From positions 13,268,001 through 13,332,000 of the forward strand of contig NC_053049.1 of assembly GCF_003473485.1 (NCBI RefSeq): a DNA stretch of 64,000 nt, in the 5' to 3' direction. The notes under the pieces were generated by a model. That model was not told the DNA's origin. It saw only the letters and a list, made by a program, of their open reading frames with translations, and did no database searches. Made by a program: the position numbers and the translations under genes. Below are positions 11,741-23,434 of this stretch, piece after piece. How positions within the stretch are numbered: the stretch's first letter is position 1; every line of letters starts with the position of its first letter. The DNA is from Medicago truncatula (lineage: Eukaryota > Streptophyta > Magnoliopsida > Fabales > Fabaceae).

Positions 11741-12876
11741 TGAAGGTGAGAAAAACATAAGAAGAGAGGTTGAATTATGTTGGGTTTTTTGAAAATCTTT
11801 TAAGTGTGTAAACAAAACAGAGCAAACAGATAAACAATGAGAGAGACAAGAGAAACAGTACAAGAAAATTATATTGGTTCGTCCCAAAATTTGAGGTTAG
11901 TCCAGTCCCCTTACACTTCCAAAATATTTTTTACTATAATCACACAAGATTACAATTGATCAAACACACAAGTTTGAGACTTCTTTGCCTCACACAAGAG
12001 GAATTATACAATTAGAGTTTATCAAATAAATCGTGTTTGCACTTTGTACTCAAAGAGTGGTAAACAAAACTTAAAGGGTAAAGAAACTTGTGACACTAAG
12101 AAATTATATGATATGAAGTTCATACGAATTTTCTATATGTTTGTGTGCTTCTGAATTTGACAGAGTTTTGTCACTTGTAAAATATGTGTAGTCTCTTAAT
12201 TTTTTAATACTGCTCAGGTCCTTATATATGAGAGAAATGAGAGAGTCATTGTTTGAAGAATTTCAACGTATAAAATTCGTCCTTGAAAAACTTTTATCAG
12301 ATTCGAAAATTTTGCCTCTAATGGACAATGTCGTTGAATAGTACTATAAATCTCATTTGCTTCTTTAGGAATAATCCATTACATTCTATTTGCCATTAAA
12401 GTTCTTTGTTTGTTTTTGCATATGGTCAGAAGAAGACAAGCAATACTATCAGAACTTTGAAAGCGATGTTGCTTCAGAAGAAGACAAAACTGGTCAAAGT
12501 CACCCAAATTGTTGATGTGTCTTTCAGTACTTGATTTCTTCAGTGTCGAAATCAATTAGAGCTTGTTCTCATCAGAGTCTTCAAGGCTTGATGCATCTTA
12601 TGATCGGAGCTTTGCCTTTTTGTTGATCTTTCCTCATATCATCTTTCAAGTCTTCAGAAGTTCCTATGCTTCTCCTGAGTACCAAAATGTTTTTCTTTGA
12701 GTTCAGAGTATGATGTATCATAACCAAAAGCATGACTTTGAAGTCAGAATTTAATTATATGGTCCTGCACACTTGAACACACATTAGCGTATCCAATTAT
12801 TCTTTCATACATTATTATCATCAAAACTCTAGAGACACTGTTCTAAAAATCCATTTTGGTTCAACAATACGAATTG
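11741..12876. mobile_element. Insertion 2 inside the MULE: long non-coding element
   Basis: It begins with GAGAGGTTGAATTATGTTGG and has a TTGGTTCGTCCCAAAATTTG block comparable to insertion 1. It ends with GGTCCTGCACACTTGAACAC...TTATCATCAAAACT...GGTTCAACAA. The same right end recurs at 33028-33140, downstream of GAUT1, which identifies a dispersed family. No protein-coding potential was seen. Confidence 0.6.
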
Positions 12877-13082
12877 TTGTGTGTGTGTACAATTGCCAAG
12901 AAGATCAAGCTCAACACTTCCTTTGTTTAAATGAAATTCATACTCACTGGAAGTGGTTGCGGTTCAAGGATGACGATGTTACCAAGGATATCCAGCCAAA
13001 TATGTCTCTTATACCATAGTGGGATTTGCTTCATTTAATTGCTTGGCTTAATCCATGTAATTCTACATTATGTTATGGTACC
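12877..13082 (+). pseudogene. MULE transposase pseudogene, piece C (SWIM region)
   Basis: VCTIAKKIKLNTSF is followed, in another frame, by LNEIHTHWKWLRFKDDD. This matches the (L)PCAC-IA-KI...LDEIHxHW stretch of the SWIM zinc finger region, but with the first Cys positions degraded. A one-base frameshift separates the two halves. Confidence 0.75.
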
Positions 13083-13540
13083 AGGACACTTTGGATTTTA
13101 TAATCCAAATATATATAAGTAATTCAGATTATATAATTTGAATTGGGGGTTTTCCCACCCCATGCCAACGTACTTGTCATGTATGGGTGTAGGTTACACG
13201 GTGTCATACCCCAATTTTTGACCTAAGACAGCACTGACACGTGTCATTTAACTTTGACCGATCTCAGCCTTTCGAGCAAAAATTTGGCAGAAAGGTATTT
13301 TAAAATACCTCATATTTTGGTTCCGAGTCGGGCCCTCTTCCCTCTTTATTTTTCTTTAAATTCCATCTTTTTATTTTTGTTTATTGTTTTTTATTTAGTG
13401 TTATTTTTATTATTATTATTATTCCTTTTTTTATTATTATTGTTTGTCCAATAATTGTGCAAGTGGTCCCAAATTGCTTCCAAGCCAATTTTTTGCTCAA
13501 ACATCCACTGCTATATAACAACAGCAGCACCACACGCCGT

Positions 13541-13557
13541 GGGGGGGGGGGGGGGGG
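13541..13557. repeat. Poly(G) run
   Basis: An uninterrupted run of about 17 G inside the LTR. Its length may be unreliable in sequencing. Confidence 0.8.
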
Positions 13558-14141
13558 AATTTTTTTTCAACAGAGAAATTCATCAATCAAAACCTACAAT
13601 TCTCTAACACCTCAAAACAACATTTTCAATCTATTTCACAACACAACAAATCATCATCACCGATTCCAAAACCTTTTTTCTTTAACACGTATTCAATCAA
13701 CAACCTCATTCACAATCATCAAAACCTGCAGCACAAATCCAAACCTGTCTCAAACTAACAACCAATCGGCCAAGGCACACAAACCTAACATAATACCCAT
13801 TCAAGCAAACAAATCTACACAACCATCACAAATCCAGCAACAAACCTCGATCCAAAATCACATCATTTCAAAACCAAAATCAAACCAAACAAAAAGGTAT
13901 CAACTTTCATAGATCTAGGGCTTGTTTCAACTTCTCTTCAAGAAACGATTTAAAAAAGGAAAGGAGAAGGAAAAAGGAAATTTTTTAGTCAAAAAAACAA
14001 AAAAAGGAGGAGTTTTTAACTCCGGCGCGGTGGCGCCGCCGCGATAACTCGCCTGCCTCCGCGCCGGAGATTGCTCCGACCACCATCTCTCCATCGGAGA
14101 AGATGAAGAAATTCTAGAGAGAGGCTCTGCCTCTCTCTCTA

Positions 14142-14969
14142 AGGGTCTGTTTGATAGAGGAGAAAAAGGGGAGAGAGAGGTTGAAGAGAGAGAAGTTGAA
14201 GAGAAATCCAACACTTCTCTTGTTTGGTAGGGGTGAGAAAGAGAGAAGAGAGTAAGAACATGTGGGGCCCTCACTTTTTAGAGTCTTCCCACATGTGAGA
14301 AGAAAGAGGCGAGAGATGCTACTTGTTGTTGCTTTCCAATTCTACCCTCTCATTGTGTTATAAAAGACAAGAAAATGGTTTTGCAGGTTATACTATTGTT
14401 GGTAATGTTCTTTCAAATGTTGCTATTTTCATTGTTGAACTAATATAAAAATAATAGTATTTTTTGAGCTAATATAATTTGAAAGTGAATTTAGGAGAAG
14501 CTATTTTTTTTTTGCATCAAGGGTAAGCTGGTTGTGGTATTCGTAACTTTTTCTTTTGTTGTACATGTATTCGTATTTTATAACGTTAAATATCGGTATT
14601 TTGCTATTTGGCAAATATATGTTCCTACTGATTTCTTGTCAAAAAAAATATTCCTACTAATTTAAAAAAATGTATATATTTCGTAATTTCTTTTATAAGA
14701 AAATATATAAATTTTGTTCAATTAATTATTAATTAATTAAATGAGTTTAAATAAAAGAATTAAATTAATTTGGTTGGAGATGTTATATAATGTAGGGGCA
14801 TTGTAGTACTTTTCAAAATAAACAATACTTCTATCTTCTCTATTTCTTCTCCCTTTCTCTTATACCAAACAACCACTCAAATCTACTTTATTTCTCACAT
14901 ACTTCTCTCTTCTCAATCTCTCTCACCTATTTCTCTCTTCACAACTTCTCTTCCACACCAAACACACCA
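14142..14969. mobile_element. Element nested in the LTR, long imperfect inverted ends
   Basis: The left end AGGGTCTGTTTGATAGAGGA is followed by GAGAGA-rich sequence. The right end reads, inverted, ATGGTGTGTTTGGTGTGGAA and is also followed by GAGAGA-rich sequence. An inner GTTTGGTA/TACCAAAC pair suggests sub-terminal inverted repeats. It is non-coding. No clear target duplication was found. It resembles non-autonomous hAT-type elements, which is an inference. Confidence 0.6.
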
Positions 14970-16158
14970 TAAAATAAGAAAAGAAAGAGAAGGAAAAAAA
15001 AATGAATAAAAAACCCGGTGCCTGCCTATTTATAATGCTAGACCGAACCGAATCAACCTCTGAACCGGTCTAACCCAGGCCCATGCGCCTTCCAGCATCC
15101 CCTGAAGCCCAATCTCAGTCATTTTTATTTTCTGCACCCCCTTTTTCATACTGCACATCCCTTTATTTCTCGCATTTTATTCCTATTTCTATCATGCATT
15201 TTAATTCTCTCTCTAATCCAGAGTGCTCTGGTCCTAAATTAAATGTCAATATTATTCTTGTTTAATTTAATTATTCTCCAGAACAATCTAGTCCTTGTTA
15301 ATTAAATAATCCAGAGTGTTCTGGTCCTAAATTAACTGTTAATGTTATATTTTTGTTTAATTTAATCATTCTCCAGAGTGCTCTGGTCCTATGCTTTTAT
15401 TCTTATTAGTCTGTTAGTTTAATTTTCATCTATTATGCCAAAACAACAAAAACATTCAAATATCAAAAATCACAAAAAAATATTTTCATAACAAACCTTG
15501 ACTTTCAATCAAGTGATCGTTGTTTTTATCTTATTTTTCTCAATCAAATTTCAAATCAATTCTAATTTTACTTCAAGTCTATTTCTTTCAATATAAAAAT
15601 CACAGACAAATTCCAATTTTCCGCTTGGCTTTTCATTTTAAAACCTTTTTCAAAACTAAATAAAAAACACAAAACCAATCAAACGTCAATTTCTACCCCG
15701 AACTACGAGGTTTTGATCCCTCACGGGTACGTAGGCAGAGGACACTCGTCCTTCCAAATCAACTAAAAAACAATTTTCTTTTTTCCCTTCAATTAAAATC
15801 AATTTTCTTTTCTTTTCAACCCATCTTTCAATTCTATTTTCATCTCTTCAAAATCAAGCAAGTTTAAGCACAAAAAGTTAAATAAAATCAAGAGGTTCTC
15901 GTAGAGTACTACGAATATTTAGGGTGTTAATACCTTCCCTAAATATAACCAACCCCCGAACCCTAAATCTCTTCAAAATGGGTGGTTTGGAACTTTTTCC
16001 CCATAAAAAAAATTTGTTCAGTCGTGAGATAAAAAGTGAGTCAAACGCTAATCCAATGGCCTTTGACCTCCGAAAAATGGCGCGACACACGGGGCCTTCA
16101 AATTATATATTATGAATTGGGTCATATTAATTTAGATTATATAATCCAAAATGTCATA

Positions 16159-17110
16159 GTAACAAAAGAGAAAACATTTTCCTGCATTCCAACTAACATA
16201 TTGTTATAGAATGCCGGCTCAGTTCAAAGATGCAGATTACAACATGAAGATGCGTATTAAGAGCAGTTTAGTTTTTTTTTTTTTACTGGAGATAACCTCT
16301 ATGCGTCTACCTCCAAGAAAGGTCAATACAAAAGGTGCGCCAAAGAAGGATACACATGTTGTACGATCAACTAAGAGATCACCTTCACTCTGGGAGCATG
16401 TTGACTCTCACAATCCAGATACCCAAGTTTCACAGTCCAAGTCAACATGCTCAAGTGGGAAAAGTGCGCGTACAATTAATTTGTTTCCTAACTCACCTCT
16501 GATTAAAGTCGACATCCCACACAAAGATAAAATATCATGGTTCTTGCATTAATTTATTGTATAGGTGAAAGATGTCGAAGGTGATAGTCATTGTGAATTG
16601 TGTACAATTGCGGACCTACGTGATATGTCTGTTGATGATTATCAAACTATCCATTATCAACTTCTAAAAAGCCTCGAAGGTGATGATAGTGAGAGTTATC
16701 TCTAATTGATTGGTACGCATAAACGATTTCAACGAGGTCAAACACGTTATGACCGATGTTGGTATTGGTCCTACTCCACCAGATAAATGGATGATCATGT
16801 CGGATATGAGTTTCCTCATTGGACAAAGATATAAGCATGTGGTAGTTCTACTGTCTATAAAAAAAGGACAATCGAAAACCTTTTTCCTTTTATGCAGTGT
16901 ACCTTTGCTTAGAAACTGAATGGTGTGTCTAGCACATGTGTATGACAATCATTTTAATAGTATATTTGAAGTATGATTGCCCAACTTCTCCCACTTCCGT
17001 GTTATGGGCACAACACTGTTAAGATGACGCTAGGTCATGGGATGCTACATATGTCCACATGATGATTGCTTATAATGAACTAAATTGGGTGTCTGGCAAT
17101 GAGATAATAT
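16159..17110 (+). pseudogene. MULE transposase pseudogene, piece D with OTU-protease-like domain
   Basis: The first part encodes the tail typical of plant MULE proteins (PPRKVNTKGAPKK, STKRSPSLWEHVDS). Then come blocks of an OTU-like cysteine protease domain: VKDVEGDSHC (catalytic Asp/Cys loop, D-G-D-x-x-C with one change), IGPTPPDKWMIMSDMSFLIG, and HVYDNHF (catalytic His region). Stops and frame changes are present, so this is decayed. MULE proteins that carry OTU or ULP1 protease domains are known in plants. The order relative to pieces A-C is as expected. Confidence 0.75.
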
Positions 17111-17821
17111 GTGATCATGATTTTCCATTGTTGAAAATCTTGAGATTAAGTCGTTTGTTTTAGTCCGATAGTTTGCCGATAAAACCAATAAAGCTTGTTG
17201 CTGAAAAACTGATTATGGAGGTTGAGGGTGGAGAGAGACAAGAGAGAAGAAAAGACAGAAAAAAGCATAGATAGATTTTTTATATTTTATATTTTATATT
17301 TTATAATTTTTATTTTCTTTTTCAACTATTATTTTTTCAATCATTGAGTAGATTTTTTTTTAATTTTGAAATAAAAATACACATTTGATGTCTTAGTCAT
17401 CTAAATATGTGTCCACATACGTATTGATTTGATCAAAATCAAGATGGGCAACGCCTTTGCAAAACATGTTAAAGTTAAGAGACAAAATTACTAAGTTTTT
17501 AATAAAGGATAAAATTACAACTCTTACAAAGTTAAGGGGCCAAAACATATTTAAGCCAAAATAAATTGCGTAGAATCAGGTTTGGGTAAACATCTTATAC
17601 TCAATAAGTTCTTTTAAGTTTGGATATGTACACTAAAAAGTACATACGTAAATTGAAGTGTTTGGACTGTCATTATATAAGCAATTATGAAATGTTAAAA
17701 TATTTTTTATTTAAATTAGAGAATCAAACCACAATTTTTTTAAGGAATTAAACCACGATTATAAAGTTGTAAAAAGATCAATATCAAAATATAGTAATAA
17801 TTTTAACATACATATAAAAAA
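17111..17821. other. Non-coding AT-rich stretch, possible MULE end
   Basis: A GAGAGACAAGAGAGAAGAAA stretch and TATATTTTATATTTTA repeats lie at 17230-17310. No gene was recognised and no matching terminal inverted repeat for the MULE could be fixed. At 17822 begins AGTTAAATAAGTTTTTGGTA, the left half of a long-TIR MITE family also seen at 40062-40408. Confidence 0.35.
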
Positions 17822-17854
17822 GAGTTAAATAAGTTTTTGGTACCTATAAATATG

Positions 17855-18410
17855 GTCAATTTCCCTCCATCTCCGTCATCCCTCCTCCTCACGTTTTTTC
17901 CAGGTTCACTTCAATTCCAAGTCGGAAAGCTAATTCTCAACACTGATCGCTCCTCCACCTCTCCTCCATCTCCGTCGTTCCTGCTCCTCACGTTTTTTCC
18001 AGGTTCACTTCACTTCAATCGTAAACAACAAATTCTACATTCGAATTTTGAACTTCGGCATTTCCGATTTAGCCTATTCTGTATAACGCTATGTCGAATC
18101 ATGTGAAATTATTCAATATAGAAACTGTTCATTCTTCCCTGAAATTCAAAGAATATTACTGAATTTTTTGTGGATTTTTGATGTGGAAAAATCTGATAGG
18201 AAGACAGATGCATTTGAAGCTTCTCAACACCGATCGCTCCTCCATCTCTCATCCATCTCCGTCGTTCCTGCTCCTCACGTTTTCTCCAGGTTCACTTCAC
18301 TTCAATCCGAAACAACAAATTCTAAATTCGAATTTTGAACTTCGGAATTTCCGAGTTTAGCTTATTCTGCATAACGCTATGTTCGAATCATGTGAACTGT
18401 GATATGCTAA
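17855..18410 (+). repeat. Leader repeated about three times upstream of the 118-codon gene
   Basis: The block CCATCTCCGTC(G/A)T..CTGCTCCTCACGTTTT(T/C)TCCAGGTTCACTTCA occurs near 17865, 17963 and 18257. In the last two copies it is followed by matching sequence through AACAACAAATTCTA, AATTTTGAACTTCGG and ATAACGCTATGT. The last two units are about 290 bp apart and around 90% alike by eye. It looks like a 5' UTR or promoter duplicated in tandem. Confidence 0.7.
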
Positions 18411-18447
18411 GGAATATTACTGATTTCTGTGGAAAATTTATAGGAAG

Positions 18448-19203
18448 ATGAACAATGCATCAAATGGATTGCATACAATGTTGCAACATCCGTTTTCTCA
18501 AGGAATTTCTTCACAGCGAAGAATTTTGTCTCATTTCTCTCAGAGTTCTTTGCATGAAGCTATCACAACCGCTAAGAAGGTTAAAACTAAACGATCTAGA
18601 TATTGGAATTTCTGTTTCTCTAATAGAAGAATGTTAATTTCGAATTGTGCCAGTTTAGTAACTTAAAAGGATTTTTTCGTAGATAAAGAATCGTTAGCAT
18701 TTGAGCTAGAAACTGATAGGAATCAGAATTAGACTTTATTAGATTTGACATTTGTGTTGCTTATGCATAGATGAAATAAAGCATGATTGCTATCAAGTGC
18801 TATTGCCTATTTTACAAATATGCTACATTTGGCTTTAAATGCTTACCTTGTGTGGGCTTTAAATGCTTCCCTTGTGTGAGAATTCCATGGATTTAAATGC
18901 TTACTTTTCTATACCCTACTACGTTATTACCTTTTTTTAATAGCTAATTTTAAGTTTCTTTGCTGATGTTCTTTTTAGAGACTTGGTTATGGTGGCGAAA
19001 AGACAAAGATTGCCGTAGTTTTTGCAGCTGTTATCGTGTGCTTTGTACTTGCAGTAAGAAAGCTTCTGCATCAGCAGCATGATATTGAACGCTTGTCTCG
19101 TCAATCACTTCAGTGTTTTTGGGATACCGTAGATTATCCCATGATATCCTTTGTTCTTCTCTTACTTTCCTCTCTATGGTTGGTAACTAATTCACATGTT
19201 TAA
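18448..19203 (+). CDS. Unrecognised small membrane protein, two exons
   Basis: Exon 1 is 18448-18579 (ATG; the protein begins MNNASNGLHTM and ends SSLHEAITTAKK) with donor GTTAAA. Exon 2 is 18979-19203 after acceptor TTTTTAG. The frames join to give RLGYGGEKTKIAVV..., 118 residues in total. A hydrophobic segment (IAVVFAAVIVCFVLAV) suggests one membrane span, and the C-terminus (PMISFVLLLLSSLWLV) could be a second span or intron read-through. The stop at 19201 lies just before a MITE at 19216, so the true gene may continue beyond it or may have been truncated by the insertion. I do not recognise the family. Coding status rests on splice and frame consistency only. Confidence 0.45.
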
Positions 19204-19215
19204 TTACATTTTTAT

Positions 19216-19660
19216 TAGGCTAAATTACTCTTTTGGTCCCTTAACTTATTTTTTGGTTTCGTTTTGGTCCCTTAACTATTAAAAGTTTCGTTTCGGTCCC
19301 ATAACTTCTTTTGGGTTTTCTTTTGGTCCCTTATCTATTTAAAGTTTCGTTTTGGTCCCTTAACGTATTTTTTGGTTTCGTTTTGGTCCCTTAACTTATT
19401 TTTGGGTTTCATTTTGGTCCCTTAACTCTAATACATTCATCCTAACATAATGGACCAAAGTGGTTGACGGAGGATGAGTTAAGGGACCAAAACGAAACCA
19501 AAAAGTAAGTTAACGAACCAAAACGAAGCTTTTAATAGTTAAGGGACCAAAACAAAACCAAAAAGTAAGTTAAGGGACCAAAACGAAACTTTTAATAGTT
19601 AAGGATCCAAAACGAAACTAAAAAATAAGTTAAGGGACCAAAAGAGTAATTAAGAGTCTA
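19216..19660. mobile_element. Long-TIR MITE of the GGTCCCTTAACT family
   Basis: The left arm TAGGCTAAATTACTCTTTTG is mirrored by CAAAAGAGTAATTAAGAGTC on the right. Inside, units of about 40 bp with TTTTGGTCCCTTAACT and, inverted, AGTTAAGGGACCAAAAC repeat along both arms. This gives a long hairpin. Similar elements lie at 42300-42675 and 48636-48946. No clean 9-bp duplication is seen here. It lies between the small membrane protein gene and SAP18. Confidence 0.75.
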
Positions 19661-19906
19661 ACTTATTTCAAGGAGTTGTCAGCGGTGTTTTGGGTATCAA
19701 GGAGGTACAAAAGATGTTCAAAATGAAAATTTGAAATTATTTGAGGGACCATTGGATCAAATAAGCCGTGTTTTTATTGATTTACCCAAACAGGGCCTAA
19801 GTAAGAGAACGAGTAGTGAGTGAAGGTGTAAAATAAAATCAGAAAAACACAATTGAAAAGAGAACACAGAACTCGAAGAAGAAGAAAAAAGAAAAGTCTC
19901 GAAGAA

Positions 19907-22900
19907 ATGAACGACGGAGGACCAAAACGACAAGGCGGCAGGCCATTACCTCCACCACCAAGAGGTCCGCCTCCTCCATCCTCCCGTCCTCGTCTCGAAC
20001 CAGTCGATCGTGAAAAGGTACTCTTCTTCTTCCCTAAACCTAAAACCTAAACTTCTTTTATTCCATTCTTGACCTTGTTATTTTTCTCTAATTCCAGACT
20101 TGCCCCTTGCTCCTCCGTGTGTTCACTAAGATAGGAAGCCATCATTCAATGGATGATTTTTCAGTTAGAGGGAAAGAACCTAAAGATGAAGTTCAGATTT
20201 ATACATGGAAAGATGCTACTCTCAGAGAATTAACCGATCTTGTATGTATTCTTTCGCAGTGTTTTTATTTTATTGGGTTAATGTAATGTCATTTTACTCC
20301 AATTAGAATCATGTGTCAGGCGACAATGTGATATTGTTAGGTTTATTTGGATAAACAACTTAATTTGCACTTTTGCCAAAGTGCTTTTCTATAAGCTATT
20401 TCTATAAGCTATCTTGTTGTCGTGTAAGCTAGAAATTGTTTTCATAAGCTTTCCTTGAGAGCTTATGAAAATAAGCCGAAAACATCTTATGAACATGTTA
20501 TAAGCTGTTTTCATAAGTTTTCCCAAACAGTCTATCACAAGTGTTTATGCCAATAGGTAAGTTCAGATAAGCCAATCCAAACAGGTGCTTAGAGCATATT
20601 TGGGATTGTTTTGTAACATTATTATAGATAGGCTTATAGGTTGTTTTGAACTAATTTCAATGTAGGGTGAGTTTGGAATAATTATGTGTTGAATAGGGAT
20701 ATACACTATCAGTGTAAATTAGTTTTACACCGACATATCTTTGAGAAATCATCATATTGTCAAGACAAAATCAGCGTAAAATTAATTTATACTTATAAGT
20801 TAAACCACATGTTCCCCTTTTCTCATAGTTTATTCATGGTTTATACGGACTTTTCTTAGAAGCACAAACACTTTTGTAAGCTTGAAGTGTTCAAGTGAGC
20901 ATAAAAAAATATTCATAAGTTGTTTTCAACTTATTCAGAGCTTAGGAAAATAGCTTGTAGTTTCATGTGAAAACAGTATAATCTTGTTTCATTTTTTATT
21001 ATAGAAATAGATTATGCATAAGAGCTTATCTTAAGTGCTTATTCAATAAATCATATTGACTTGCGTAAAAAAAAAGCTATTGAGCCGCTGTTGCTCTCGA
21101 TGCTTTCCTGGATTCCCCATCAATATTGCCACAGAAGCTCACTTTGTAACTGCATTGTGAATTTTAATAATAATAATTACTGCAATAATACTAGATTCTC
21201 ATTGGACGTCAGCGTAAAACTAGTTTAGAGGGACATTGTATATTTGTATGTCTCCTTTTCTCATTTTACAGGTGTAAGTGTTTGAGATTATGATGTTTGC
21301 ATTAGTTGTTTTCAGCTTACCTGAGAGATTAGGAAATTAGCTTGTAGTTCATGTTAAAATAATATAAATGTGTCTCATCTCCGATTATAGAAATGGATTA
21401 TGTATAATCGCTTGATCAATTTGTTTACGCAAACACACCTTTAGCTTTTAGTTTATTTAGCTTTTTGGTTACTTGCTGCTTTTTGGTTTATTTTGCTGTT
21501 AGTAAGCCATGCTTTTGGCAATGCCCTGACATAAGTTGAAAACAATTTATGTTTAATGCTCTTCTAAGATAATATCTTCCTTCTGTTTTATTGATGATCA
21601 TAAGAGTTTTATATTGTTTATTTATTTTGTTTTCTGTATTCAACAATTTTTCCATGAAATGATGTTCGAGTCTTTGAGCCTTCGAAAACAAAGGAATAAA
21701 GTGAAAATAAGATTAAGTTTTTCAAATTATTAGTCAGAATAGGAAATGAAAAAGTAGGAAATGGAGCCTAATTGAAATTCCATTATATTTTTTTTTGTTT
21801 TTGGATGGAGTGATTATGCTTTTCAAAATTTCTTTTTAGCTTATACTTGGTTTTGATGTATATTTTGTATAGGTCAAAGAAGTGGCTCCTGCTGCAAGAA
21901 GAAGAAATGCAAAGCTCTCTTTTGCTTTTGTGTTTCCTGATAAAAATGGCCGTTTCAAAGTTCAAGAGGTAAATCTCCTCTCTATGTGGCTCCTGCTTAT
22001 ATAATAACTTTACCTTTATTTTAAATGCCATGTGTTGTGTTTTGGTTTTTTTGGGGTGAGTTGTTTACAATCATGATTTTGTGTCCACCAATGACTCGTC
22101 AAATTGGTTTAATTGCGAAATAAATACCACGTCATAGATAATCTGTGCATTACTTGGGAGCATGGAGTATTATATTGAGGTTTTTGTGGTCTCCACAACC
22201 GTGTCGTGACTGCATTAGCAGCTTCTGTCCGCAATTTTCTGCCTGTCAATTTCAATGTTATCGCAAGTCCAATATAAAATCTTTTGACTACTCCGTATTA
22301 TTGTTGGGCCCTCCGACACATATAATATTTATGGTGGGATTCTACACTTAACTAGTCTTTTACCCAGTGGAACAGAACAGAGCATTAGTCGAATGTGTTG
22401 TGAACATATACACAAGCTTAATATCACTTCAAGATTCATATATTGTTGGGGTTGTTTATTTTCATTTCATGAATTTTATTTAATAAGCTAATAGTCGCAC
22501 AAGCACAAGTAGTTTATAATATATATGCAGAATCATTTGTCTGAGAACTGATTTAAACATGTTAAAAAGGAAGGAAACCTGCAAGAAAGTGAAACTTTTG
22601 TCTCTTATTTTGTTGTTTAAACTAAAGTTAACATCTTTAAGTTGTTTTTACCCATTTTGTACTAGTTTGAAAACTTCATTTTTAGTTCTTGCAAAGTGGA
22701 ATGCACTTACCGGTACTGTAGTCGAGTATCATTCTGGCTCTCCACCCCTTTAGCACCTTACTGATAACCCTAAGTGAGGGATCCACTTTAAGGGAAAACA
22801 AGAATGTTTTTGCTATTATTCGGAAAATTGCACTTGAGACTTTGATCATATGCATGAACAAATACAACAAATTATGAATTTCTTTAATGTATTATTGTGA

Positions 22901-23434
22901 ACCACTTTTGAAGTGTTGAATCTCATTGAGAAATCTCTAAAACTGCCATCCATCTTACTTGCTAACTCACTGGGATGCTTTAAAAGAATAAGTATGAAAA
23001 ATAGTCAAACAGAGTAACTGTTTTCTTCCCCACCCCTTACCCCAAAGCATTGAAACCCCCTGTCCCCTATGGCAACATTTGGTTACTGTTAATATAGTGA
23101 TCTGAAGCCAAATGTATATGCTGTAAAAAGTCTTTAATGTATTGTTGATGGATCTCCATATTTCCAAAAAGTTATTCCTATCTTTCGTCGTAAGTAGCAA
23201 TCATGTTGAATCAATCTAATATCCTATCTTTGCTGCTTGATTTGCACTATGAAGGTGGGCAAGACATTGTCTTATGGAACTGGAAGATTAGACGACGGCA
23301 AGGCTTTAGCTGATCTTGGTTTTGAGGTAAAGAATTATTCTTCATGCATTTATGCTTGCATTTCACAAATTCTTTTGCTGACTTTGTTTTTCAATGCGCA
23401 GATTGGTGATTACTTGGATGTGGCTATTCTGTAG
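19907..23434 (+). CDS. SAP18: SAP18, histone deacetylase complex subunit
   Basis: Five exons: 19907-20017, 20098-20241, 21873-21968, 23255-23326 and 23402-23434 (TAG). All introns are GT-AG and in phase 0, giving 151 residues. The start ATG at 19907 is chosen because MNDGGPKRQGGRPLPPPPRG aligns with the proline-rich start of plant SAP18. The conserved core follows: EPVDREKTCPLLLRVFTK, EPKDEVQIYTWKDA, LRELTDLVKEVAPAARRRNA, LSFAFVFPD and the end EIGDYLDVAIL. SAP18 is a ubiquitin-fold protein that links Sin3/HDAC co-repressors and the ASAP splicing complex in the nucleus. The length is normal for the family. Intron 2 is enlarged by MITE-like repeats (20339-20589 and the related 20850-21440 blocks). 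No defect was seen. Confidence 0.95.
20339..20589. mobile_element. MITE in SAP18 intron 2 (same family as 2509-2771)
   Basis: GTTTATTTGGATAAACAACT begins the element and AGCCAATCCAAACAGGTGCT ends it. Internal ATAAGCTATTTCTATAAGCT and CAGTCTATCACAAGTGTTTA blocks match the copy in the DEP/DUF547 intron. It is intronic and non-coding. Confidence 0.65.
20850..21440. repeat. Related repeat blocks in SAP18 intron 2
   Basis: The segments around 20915-21060 and 21300-21430 share AGTTGTTTTCA(A/G)CTTA, GAAA(A/T)TAGCTTGTAGTT and TTATAGAAAT(A/G)GATTATG. This indicates a partial duplication, or two copies of one MITE family. Confidence 0.5.

Larger units (their letters stand above)
13202..16087. mobile_element. 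Solo LTR, Ogre/Athila-like Ty3-gypsy
   Basis: It starts TGTCATACCCCAATTTTTGA and ends GCGCGACA (TG...CA), and is flanked by a perfect 5-bp target duplication CACGG (13197-13201 and 16088-16092). Near the 3' end, CCCGAACTACGAGG and CCCTCACGGGTACGTAGGCA (15696-15737) form the hairpin-like block known from LTRs of Ogre/Athila-type elements. A TATA-like CTATATAACA lies near 13510. No internal region or second LTR is present, so it is a recombination remnant. At 2886 bp it includes a further insertion (14142-14969). Confidence 0.85.
13083..16158. mobile_element. MITE with TTTGGATTATATAATCCAA ends, split by an LTR insertion
   Basis: The left end at about 13087 (GACACTTTGGATTTTATAAT) is matched by an inverted right end, ATTATATAATCCAAAATGTC, at about 16139-16158. 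The host MITE would be only about 185 bp (13087-13201 plus 16093-16158). The rest is the solo LTR and its target duplication. The palindromic TATAATCC motif occurs twice in the left half. Confidence 0.65.

Noticed and set aside
13457..13912. 151-codon open frame rich in Asn/Thr/Gln
   Set aside because: It lies inside the solo LTR, runs through a poly(G) tract and has low-complexity composition.
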